From Marisa cornuarietis (Eukaryota; Mollusca; Gastropoda; Architaenioglossa; Ampullariidae), in the NCBI GenBank assembly GCA_004794655.1, contig SMMW01000518.1, positions 1,180,001-1,244,000 of the forward strand: a stretch of 64,000 bases of DNA. The letters are read 5' to 3'. Both the position numbers and the translations under genes were made by a program. Each line of letters begins with the position of its first letter. The stretch's first letter is position 1. Below, piece after piece: positions 24,901-64,000 of the stretch. The notes beneath the pieces are model-generated. The model did no database searches. It saw nothing but the letters and a program-made list of their open reading frames with translations, and had not been told where the DNA came from.

Positions 24901-27869
24901 ATGTTTATCTTTATAATGAATAAAAAAATTAATTAGCTACAATATCAAGTAAATAAGAACCTTACTATGCCAGAGAAAACAGATTCAACTTCACTTTCCA
25001 GCTGCCGCCCCCCCTCCCCCACAAAAAATTTTTTATGCCAACAAGTCCTGTCACCAAATGATCCAATACAGCATCTCACTTGATCATTATTTATCCAGCT
25101 TACATGGCCATTAAACAATACCAAAGCCCTCTACCTGCATCTTCCGTCTCGGATGTCACAAAAAGGCTTACAAGGATTCCTCTGACACAGAAGACAAACA
25201 TTTCGTTGGACTGCACAGATGCCAGTCTTTTTATGCACCAAGGCTTGATGGGTAGCGCCATCACGCAGACATCCGCAAGGATGCATGGGAGGAGATTCCC
25301 CTACCAGACGTCCCTGACCTCAAACTTTTGTGGGTTTTTTTGGGGGGGTGGTTGGGGGAAGAGGACACTAGACTTTTTTTTGGAGGGGGAAAGGGGGAAG
25401 AGGGTCGGGAGTTGTCTTATCATTAAGGTCAAAGAGGCCTTGCTCTGGCAATATAACGCGAGGATGCTGCTGTAGTGAGGCAGGAGCACAAAAGATTCAT
25501 GTGGTGATGGTAGTGGTGGAGAAGATTGTGGTGCACATGTACCAGCAGAGGTGTGGTCGGCTGCACTGGCTTGGTAAGGGCGTCCTCAAAAGAAGCCTGG
25601 GTAATCTGCAAGAGTCCATCAATAAGCTTGACTCATTGGGTGTTCTTCCCCTCTGAGCAGACTGCTTGCAGCAAACTTAAGTCAGGGTTATTATCTATTA
25701 AGCATACTCCATCTATAAAGCAACCAAGTAAACAGATTCTCTTCACATTTTGTGTGAAATGGGTCTTTTTGTGTAGCTTACTGAAAAATTCAGCCCTGCT
25801 TCAACCTTAAAGTTCAGTCTGGATACATTGCCTTGGCAGGGAACTATAAGATGTACTGGGACAGCTAGTTAAAAACAAAATCTCAACTAGTTGGGATTTG
25901 TTTCAAGTATAATCCCCTTTTCCCAAACCTATTCATGTCAACAAAAACCTATTTTTTAAATGACTTTAAAGTTTAACATTAATCTTTCAAACATACCAAG
26001 ATGATAAAACAGTTTTTCTACACATCTATAATGCATATCAACACAAACACCATTTTTCTTAGCAAAAGCTATTAAACCTTTGAAGGTCTGAAATTTAAAT
26101 GGAGGCAACAACAGAATGGGAGGGGAGGGGGGAAAGGGCAGGAAGGAGGCAGCAGATGATTTGGCCTGAAAGACATCAGGGAAAGGGATCTGTACCATGG
26201 AGTTAGCTTGTTAAACATGCTAGGGGAGAGAAGGGGAATCAAGGAGGCAACATTATAATGCTAGATTTTAACAAGCCATGTTGCCTGCAAATTTTATCCA
26301 ACGACGGCATGCCCCGCCATCCCCACCCTGAAAAGAACCCCTAAATTGGGCCAGGCCATTTGATAGGGACGCGCGCTCATGCACAGCATGCATGCAAAAA
26401 TGCATAAAAGCTCAGACATGCAACCGATGTAAGATCAGTCACCGCTAAGCGTAATTTTAATCCAATACTGCGCCTGCAGATCTGGAGATGATGGCCACAA
26501 AGCTATGCTATTATCGCCTCCTAGTTCACCCCACCTCCCAATTTTCTGTCTTCCAGGGGCATCTGAGATAAACATTTTTATCCACATTTTCTGAAAAGCT
26601 TTTGCATTGTCTCAGTTTCTTAGTTTAGCTAATGGACTCTTTAGTTTTACTTTGTTAGCAGGTCTCTCCCAGAGCTTTCAAAAATGTTTAGCTGTTTCTA
26701 TGGCTGGAGAGTTGTTTTTCCCCCATAGCTGCGCAGCCAACCATGAAAACCCAACTGCTCCAAAACAGCAGGCAGATAAAATGAAAGTTTGGTTTGGGAA
26801 GGGAGGGATGTGGAGTAGAGGTTATAAAAACCCAAAATATTACGATCAATGAAGTCCTGAGTTCAAATACAAGTTAAAGCTTACACACAAAATACATCAC
26901 ATTAGTGTGGCAGATGCCATAATCACACATACATCACTGCATTTAATGATTCACTCTGGGACTACATGTTGAAAATTTTTAAAGCAGTTTTAGCAAAAAT
27001 TTTTCTCAGCAATAAGCATGCGCATGAGAAAACTGACATCAAAATAATTATTCTATTCTTCCACTCTAATTTCATCAACTTTCTTTCTTAAAGCTGCCAA
27101 CATGGTCTCCTGACTTGGCCACCCATTCAGCCCAACTTGGTCAGCAGTAAGCCTTTAGGCTATTAAGAAGTTGCTGTTCAAAAACTGATTAAAGAACCAG
27201 AAATCACTACTGTTTAGAAAGGCATGCCCGTGCACACCCTACAATTTAGTCTGAAGCCAAAGTGATACACAATGAATTTATTAATCAGAGGTTAGGAGAA
27301 ATAGGTTCACACTTTTCAAAGCCATGTTCAACCAAAAAGGTACACAAAGCCCCTTCTCTTTCAAAGGTAAATAGCTGTTTTTCGATGGGAACTGTGATGG
27401 AGGCATTATCTAAAACTGGATGAAGAGCAGGCAGCATAAAATCCAAGTGCAAGGTTATGAGTGGGAAGTGTCAGTGGACAGGGGAAGAGGTAATACTTAA
27501 AACCTGTTGGAGGCATAAAGTCACTCTTAAAGGTCAGGGAATGATACTTTTCTTTGTGCAATATGACCCAAGACAGAGGTACACTGTAGTAAGAAGAAAG
27601 GGAGGAATAGTGAAGTTTTAACAAAATCAAAGTGGCACTGCCATCAGACATGGCATAAAGAGTTAATTGTCATGTCACCAATGGACCATGCACATTTATT
27701 TATACAACCTAGTCATTTTTTTTGGAATTTGAATGACAACAGCAAAGATGGCTACTGTTCATCATTGTGGGTTCCAAGCCAAGTATGAGAATTTATGTTG
27801 CCGAAATAAAAGTTTAAAATTTTCGCTACATTATCTGTACTTCTGGAATGGGGAGGAGAATTCTCAAAA
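18991..27869. other. Non-coding stretch between convergent genes
   Basis: I see no exon series, RNA gene or recognisable element. Frames up to 131 codons exist but have low-complexity or T/G-rich translations and no conserved motif. (TA)n at ~21,018. It may include long 3'UTR of either neighbour. Confidence 0.5.
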
Positions 27870-27991
27870 TAGAAATATGGAGAGAGAAACCATTAAAGAG
27901 AGGAAAGTCCAGACAATGGAAGAGTCCTCATAGAAATATGGAGAGAGAAACCATTAAAGGGAGGAAAGTCCAGACAATGGAAGAATCCTCA
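27870..27991 (+). repeat. Two-copy tandem duplication, 61-bp unit
   Basis: The block beginning TAGAAATATGGAGAGAGAAA and ending GTCCTCA is present twice head to tail at 61-bp spacing, with three differences or so. It is recent, and no coding function is apparent. Confidence 0.9.
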
Positions 27992-28469
27992 ACTGTAGAT
28001 CTTGATGGCGTCCTTTCACCACCGACCGTTGTGTAGCATCACAAACAGGCACAAATAAGAATCCTACAAAGTTTTTAAAAATATTTTCTTGAACCATCAC
28101 TAAATGTGTCAAGGATCATCCTCTGAGCTTGTGAACAGACAAAACACGACAGCAAAGGATTCACCATGACCAGAATTATTTTAGCTGACTCCATCCCATA
28201 ATCCCTCTCATGGGTCAATCAAAAACAGGAAATGGTTGCAGAAAAGCACTGAGATTAATTAATAAATAAGCTAACTGCTCCTGATGTGTATACTCAGAAA
28301 CACACAACAAATTGTAATTCCTAGCGTTTCATCAAGCTTGTCTTCTGATTTTTATATATATGCTTCTGAACAACATACTACTAACAACTCTTTCTTTTCT
28401 TTAAAACATCCTTATTTCTGCATTTTATTCAATTAAAGGAATCATAAGAGCAATCACTCTCACCACTGT

Positions 28470-28560
28470 TTTTTAGCTGTATAGCTAAACACATCACAAG
28501 AAATGCAATAGACTGTTTTACAGCTATATAGCTAAACACATACTATCACAAGCAATGCAA
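28470..28560 (+). repeat. Imperfect tandem duplication, ~47-bp unit
   Basis: ATAGCTAAACACAT...ATCACAAG.AATGCAATA...CTGTT occurs at 28481 and 28528. The second copy has a small insertion (ACT). Confidence 0.8.
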
Positions 28561-30175
28561 TACTGTTCATGTAAAATGAAAATGTTGCAACAGTTGTTTC
28601 TTGCTCCTCCCATCTCTGTGCTACCCTTTCCACTTCCGAAAGCAAATACAATCACATCACTCAGCACACTAGTAAAAGTTCCTGCGCACATCCAGAACGA
28701 GATACTAAAAATTTAACAGGAAACAGACCTGTAGATTTCTTGGCATATGTGTGTGTGTGTGTATACACATGCTCAAAATGAGAATAAGGAACGGAAAGAT
28801 GATGATAAGACTGCAAGAGAAAAACTAGAATGGCACTAGAACTGTTATGCATTTATTTTACTGCCAACAAAATCGATGAGGGTGGGGGAAGGCTGCTTTC
28901 AATACTATTTATAATACTAATACAGCTCAACGGAGGGTTCTGGACCAAGCAGAATACTGGACAGATGCTTATAAAACAGATGAATAGAATGAAATTGTCA
29001 GTATATATCATGCAAATGCTAAGCGAGTCAAGATGGTCTGGCTGTGAACAAAGGTACAGGCACAAAGGTTTCACAATGTTCACAGATTTTTGTGTATGTG
29101 AAGCACTTCCTTCAGCCCCAAAACCAAGCGTTTAAAATATGACATACCATGCTCCTTACAAACATATCTAGTATAGTTGTGTTGATGATGTAGCAGGTTT
29201 AAGCATTTAGCAGCCAAACATGCCCATACATGCAAGAGCAAACTACCGAGATCTTTACATATCAAGCAAAAGATGCTTTTGTTATTTACAAATGGTTAGT
29301 AAAGGAAAGGAAAGAGGCTTAAGTACATGTTGGCATATATTACAAAAATACCAACCTTCCTTCTTTCATTATAGCAATTACTTCTTAATGACATCCTTCT
29401 TCCTTATCTCTCTTTTTAATTCTAGACTGGGAAAGCAACTCTTTTGTACTACAGGTTTAATTCAAACTGTAAATTTACTACCTACACATATTCAAGAATT
29501 AAATGGATTCAAATGGCAAATATTTGTAAATTCTGTTTTCTTTGTAAGTGCCTGTACTTGATACATAAATTTTTTGGCCAAATGTGCTGGTTTGATACTT
29601 TTCATAAATTAATAATCATAACGTTTAGTACTGCTTTTGGGAAGAAAAAGCTCATTCTTTTAACGGGTGAGTACTTCCAAGTCCTAGGCGGGTACACATG
29701 CACTTAGCCACATGCATACATATACTCCCCCCATTCCCCCTCTAGTACATAAACAAAATACCATCAAAATAGGACAAACAATAAAGACATTTTCTGTAAT
29801 CAAATTTTCTTATCCTAGATTCAGCGTTTGACATTTTTAACGTTTTAGTTTTTCTGACCTTCGGTCCTGGCGAAGAATGCAACTCTCTGGTTGCCTAAGA
29901 AATGCAGACAACATGGTTTACAATGCTGGTTTTGCCACTCTCTCTGGTTATGCCTGATTGGAGCAAAGTTTGCTTTTTCTGGCTTCCTCCCTCCTCTAAG
30001 CAAACGTGCATTTAATACCATACCTGGGGCAAATTCTTTGGATTCATTCCATGGTGAGTGAGGGATAACACACCATTTGCACTGCTTGTTAGGCAAAACC
30101 AGCACACACACTTCCTCGCCAAGCTTTGGATCTTGAAGATGCTGCCAGTTCATTAACGCACTTTCACAACAACCA
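28561..30175. other. Non-coding stretch, possible 3'UTR of the short SERCA form
   Basis: No gene recognised. If the terminal exon near 30,190 is used, this is its 3'UTR; an AATAAA on the - strand lies at 28857-28852. A 112-codon - strand frame (30183-29845) overlaps the candidate exon in another frame and has no family I know. Confidence 0.35.
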
Positions 30176-30201
30176 TCAATCATATTCCGTTTCTGTTAGC
30201 T
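30176..30201 (-). CDS. SERCA: Candidate distal alternative terminal exon of SERCA (short tail)
   Basis: On the - strand a long pyrimidine tract (TTCTTTTTCCTCTCCTGAAAG) ends at 30202. Spliced from the internal donor at 34947, the frame reads E-L-T-E-T-E-Y-D then TGA; a second AG nine bases on would give E-T-E-Y-D. The acidic short tail would make an isoform of about 1,002 residues, as in other short SERCAs. The evidence is splice-site quality and frame only; other short exons could serve. Confidence 0.3.
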
Positions 30202-33200
30202 CTTTCAGGAGAGGAAAAAGAACAAATTAAAAGGTTTTTGGGGATATTGTTGTTGTTGTTTTTTTCTTTTAAAGAAAAACACACCCACACACCATGCAGG
30301 TTTATAAACAATTTATGAGTTTTTATTTCTGTACAACTAGAGTCAACAGAAAATTACATCTTTTGCATGTCTTTCCTGGTGAAACTTGCTTCTATCCCCC
30401 CACCATCCTCAAAGTTCATATTTCCCCCTCCCGCTAATGAATAACTAAAGTACAGTAACTAAACAGAAGCACAGGCTACCCTAAACTGATATCAATCAGG
30501 TGACTGACAAGGTACTGCAAGGTTCTCCTTCACTGAGGCAGTATAAGAAGGGAAAAGACAGGAAAACTCAAGAGCTATACAATGTAAAGGCAAGGAGGGC
30601 CGATACATAATGCTTTGATATCCCTCAATGCAAATGCTGATGTGGAAAATATGGACTTGCCCCCATAAGAAAAAGCCTGTAAAGGTTTACAAAATGCTGG
30701 TCTGACAGATTGGGGAGGGCGAGGGGACATAGCTGACATGAACTAGTACCTCCCTACTTCTCTGTTCCTTCCAAATAGGCAACAAGCGATAACTAGCAGA
30801 AAATCTATTCTCTTCACAAGCAAAGCAAACTTTCTGCTTTCAAAAGCAGACATTTTTGTACACATCTTTCTGTTACGGTGGCACACTGGCTATTTGTGCA
30901 AAACTATATGTAAATCCAATGACAGCTGCTTTACAAGAGTGTTCCTCAAAGTCATCCAAAACTTTCCTATTCTTTATTTCTTAACATAACCTTGCAAAAA
31001 CTACAAAAGGAAAGAAGATTGCAATTCTTGGTTTTCTGGCTTTTAAATAGTAGGAACCTTCAGTTTTTTTTTTAGAGGGAACAATGTTTTGCATAGATCC
31101 ATGGTTCTTCTGGAATAGAAGCTACTTTAGAAATCACTTATTACATAAAGTTTACACTAATGTACTGAGCTTTTAATCTGAAAATGGTTACTATTTCCAT
31201 GTCACATCTTCTGACATGCAGAGATCTTGTCAGGGTTACATATCTCTTCCACATTTTTATCCATATCTAGCAGATGACACTGAGGGAGAGTCTTTCTAAG
31301 TAAGTAAAGCACACACCAGCAGGGATTTAAAAAAACAGCTTTAAAAGATCTTAGGAGATCATGCCAATCTCTAAAATATTGAATCCCTCCCCTCCCACCC
31401 TCTTGAAAATCACTTTCAGAATGTTGTGAAAGCAAAACACCAGCAAACTCTGTCAATGCAATCCATATTTGTGCACTTGAACATGAAAGCTTGAAATACG
31501 AAAAAAAGATCTGCATCTTTATGGCAAAATGTAATCAAGCAAAAGAGACAGAAGATTCACTATGATCTTAACAAGTAAAAGCAAAGTACAGCAATGGATG
31601 GGCAGAGGCAACAAAATAAGGAAAAATATTTTAGATCCTCAACATTATGGGCATCTTCTTTATGCACACACACACACACACGCATGTATCAAGAAGCAGA
31701 CTAATTATTGAAGTTGTCAGAGCTGTACACAAGGAAAGACCTCTTAATCTTTACTAGCACACAGGCTTGCAATCTTGTCCACAAACCTTTCAGTGGGAAG
31801 AAGGTGAGTGCTAAAGGCAGCTGGAATGTTTTATTAATCTGCTGCACATTTTGCACAGTTTACATTACCGTTTACGTAGTAAAGATTACACTAGCACAGG
31901 GTGCATGCAGACCACATACATAACCTTCAAAGCATTATGGATCCTCTATCACCAAAGAACTCATTTTATTTTCTCTGGAAGTTTTTTACCGAGGGTTTGT
32001 GCATGACCACAAATATTTCCAACTTATGTGCAATTTCCTCAACATCAAAAATTTATTTTTGTCTTAAATATGCCAAACAAAATGCCTTCTTCCCTCTGGT
32101 GTTAAACCTAACAAACCACTGAAGTTAAAATAAGTGGAAAATGCTGGTCAGTGGAGACAGCAGGGAAGAAAACTCACAATGCCATCTATAGCCTTGTCAC
32201 TAACATCAATAAGGGTTGTGGAATGCCAAAACAAAAATAAAACTGAGTGTGCAGCGCTTGCTCAAATGCAAAAGTTTTTTTTTAGTATATAAAATAGACT
32301 TGGAAAAATTAGCAGAAACAAAAAAGAAAAGTAAATTTCTGTCCTAAGTGACACAAAGTCCTTGCCCATAAAATATAAAATCAAAAAGTCTTTTTGCCAA
32401 TGAGATCAAGATAAAATCTTACAATGGTAGTTTTTCTTTTTTTTAAAAATGTTCTCTTATACAAGGAAACAACCATACACTTATTTTAAGGATAAGCAAT
32501 ATTCATCTTAAAAGTGACAAACATGCTTATATGACAAATACATCTGCATGAGAACAAGAGCTGCACAGCGGCACTGCTTACTGTTGCAACATGGTCTATA
32601 ATGCATAGTGCTCTGCAAGACGTAATATAATGCATGGTTGCACAGCTGCTATGGCAGTTGTATATGTGACCAAATAACACTGTACATTTGGTTCCTGGCT
32701 TCTACTGCATTCACGCATCCAAAAATCACCACTAAGTTCAATTCAATAATGACATTGAAAGGTGAAATGTACATTACCTAATTACAAAACACAACATTAA
32801 ACGGACTAGGTAGGAAAACTCAAAATGTATTATTGTTTTTTTTTAAACTCTGTATCTTTCCAGTCACAAAATGCCACATCATTCCAGCAAAACTATACAG
32901 TCACATATTCTCCTCTGCACCTGCATATACTGAAAGTACACCTGTTGTGAAATACAGTCCATAAATGTCTGGTTACATTTTGAAAAATTCAGTGGTCTTT
33001 TTGTATGCTGTATCTCCACTTCTGCTGACCGACATCCAGTTGGGGCAATAACAAAATTTTAATAGAATAATAATTAAAAAAAAAAATAAAATAAAATAAA
33101 AAGGAAAGATGAACTTGCGAGGTATAAAATTGATAAAAAACCAAATACAACATGATTGTTTAAAATGAGAAAGTGTATAAACTAAGGACAGGGCTATTAA

Positions 33201-34864
33201 AGTTGTCTGACTCTTGCTTTAGGATCTTTCTCTTGTAAACGACCTCACGTCTAGTTAGATAAAGTTACATCAAGCTTGCCCACTCATAATTTTTCTTTTC
33301 CCACCGTTCTTCTGCTCTCAAGCTTTCACGACAGAGGTGCTGACCTTAAGCACTTCCCCCATACACCTCTTTACCACCTTGATCCAAACACTGGAAAGAT
33401 CATGGCCATGGTCAAGTCTCAAACCTGATATAACTTATGGTCTCACCCCCCTCTCTCCTGCAGGCTTTACATTCCTTTTTCACTTTCTATTCCACTGACA
33501 GCTGCTGAAAACGGACACACAGTAGTAACCAGAAATCATGACCAGAAAAGAGCATTATTGGGAATAATGGGTACTGCAGCTGTTTGGCAAGACTGTTCAC
33601 AGTCCTCCCCTAGGTGAGGAACAAAGAGCCAAAAAAAGATGTACAAAGGGTTAATCTTTCAAATCGCAAGTGCCAAACAACTGAAGATGGTCAAAGAAGT
33701 CAGCTTAACCAAGGCAGGCCAAGCTTCGGAAAATGCCATCCAAACACAGCAATCAAACCAAGTTCAGAAAAAGACATTCAACACCAGGCAAAGAGTCCAT
33801 ACTAACGCATCCAATGCTTGACAAAGTGTAACATCTTTCTCAATGCACTATTAGCTAGGGTGGGTTAAGGTGTGAGAACAGCTTCAATGTCAACACAGGA
33901 AAGAAAATGCCCCACGAGATCCAAAATGAGATGGATTTACAATTATGGTACAAATAAGTTATGTAGATATCACACAAAGTGATTTCTTTATTTGATTGAT
34001 ATCACTGCAAAATGTGTTTTCATTTAAGACAGGGATGAAACCAGCATTCAAACCTGAAAACACGTACCAACTTCATTTCACAGCAGCATTCACAGACAAC
34101 TACATATGAGTGTAACAAGACCAAAGATCATGAAAATCATGAAATGCACACTAAACGGGAACAGAGGACCAGTAATTTTTGATAATGACAAATACTGCAA
34201 CAAGTACATCGTGCCAAAAGTGAACATCACCTGAGCCCTGCGAAGCTGCAGCTTTGGTCCGAGGAAACATCCCACAGCTTGTGCCACTTGAACCACATTT
34301 TGCGGCATAGCGCAAACTTACAAGACAAAATTTGCCATGTCAAAAAAAGTGGGCTTCTTACTAACCTCTCTGGCAGACATTCCGTTTTCTAGAGAAAAGA
34401 ATTAGATGGGGCATAAGGATCTAGACTAATGTTTCCTCAAATGCTCCATGCACCTGGTTATCTGTGTGTTGCTGATGAGTCCAGCTTACTTTAAATGAGG
34501 TATACCTCGGTAGATGGCATGGTAAATCAGCAAGCTCAAACCAACAAGCAGGAGACAAACGAGGTTGGGGAGAAATAAAGAAAAAAAAAAAACCACTAGA
34601 GGAAAAAACACCCTGTAACAACCTGAATATCACTTGACATCTAGGAGTATGCTGCCAAAAACAAAAGGTGGCTATGCAGCAAATTTTATCAAGCTATTCC
34701 CAAGGTTAGACAATGCACAACCACTAATAGCAAAACTGTTAAAAATCAAGTGAAACTTTAACAGAAGACTATAACCAAAAAAAAAAAAAAAAAGAGTAAA
34801 CCAAAACTATTAAAAAAAAAAAAAAAAACAGGAGGGGGAGAAAAGAAAGACTATGAGATATCTA
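30202..34864 (-). other. 3'UTR of long SERCA form / putative terminal intron
   Basis: No convincing coding sequence. An AATAAA on the - strand at 33992-33987 could end the long-form mRNA ~0.9 kb after its stop. A-runs lie near 34,590, 34,775 and 34,815, with a short (CA)n near 31,667. A hydrophobic 72-codon - strand frame (34308-34090) is treated as doubtful. Confidence 0.4.
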
Positions 34865-63740
<28,876 letters not shown>

Positions 63741-64000
63741 TTATGCTAAGAATGGATAAATACTGGGTTACTAATATAGTGTCAGTTGAGACGCCAGCTG
63801 GCTTGCTTTGCACAGAAATAAACCCAAGCAAAACATATTTTATCAAATTCTGTAATGCTTTTTCTGGCCCAGCAAAAGAAAAAAATATATATAAACGGAC
63901 GACCGTTTTAAGAACCATTCCTTTCCACAATACTTAAAATATACATCATATATACATCAGCGAAAGATAATTAATTGATAGTCTACTACAACTACAAAAG

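Noticed and set aside
25080..25475. 131-codon + strand frame
   Set aside because: Contains long G/T-rich low-complexity stretches and no recognisable domain or splice partners.
29845..30183. 112-codon - strand frame after a good acceptor
   Set aside because: No family recognised. The acceptor is better explained as a SERCA terminal acceptor read in another frame; a real terminal exon of an unknown gene cannot be excluded.

Overview
This window is animal nuclear DNA. It has long introns, abundant (CA)n/(TG)n and other microsatellites, SINEs, MITEs and LINE fragments, and no bacterial-type operons. A lophotrochozoan, probably a mollusc, fits the intron sizes, the tRNA-derived SINEs and the protein sequences, but that is inference and no species can be named. 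The left ~13 kb is richer in GC and simple repeats; the rest is AT-rich.

Layout. (1) Positions 1-13,000 look intergenic: microsatellites, a SINE, two MITE-like elements with long terminal inverted repeats, and one copy of an interspersed repeat that recurs at 36.5 kb. (2) Positions 13,134-17,666 on the + strand hold a four-exon gene for a 127-residue protein. I read it as a stand-alone KIX domain of the MED15 type, with a short acidic tail in place of the long Q-rich Mediator subunit. (3) Positions 17,667-30,200 show no recognisable gene, only 3'UTR, small tandem duplications and AT-rich sequence. (4) Positions 34,865-63,665 on the - strand are most of a SERCA (sarco/endoplasmic reticulum Ca2+-ATPase) gene. 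There are 22 constitutive coding positions plus one duplicated alternative exon, covering family residues 74-1020. The first ~73 residues lie beyond the right edge. The two genes are convergent.

The SERCA gene has three special features. Its 314-nt intron in codon 732 is a textbook U12-type AT-AC intron. The exon for the lumenal L7-8 loop and TM8 is present as two tandem, equal-length (134 nt), diverged copies that must be mutually exclusive to keep the frame. The last exon carries an in-frame internal splice donor where vertebrate SERCA2 makes its 2a/2b choice: read-through gives a hydrophobic, TM11-like tail, and a candidate distal acceptor near 30.2 kb would give a short acidic tail. SERCA introns also hold a decayed L1-like LINE (61.2-62.5 kb) and the 3' end of another LINE (55.8-56.6 kb).

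SERCA pumps cytosolic Ca2+ into the ER/SR. The small KIX protein, if functional, would act in transcription. Nothing suggests that the two work together.
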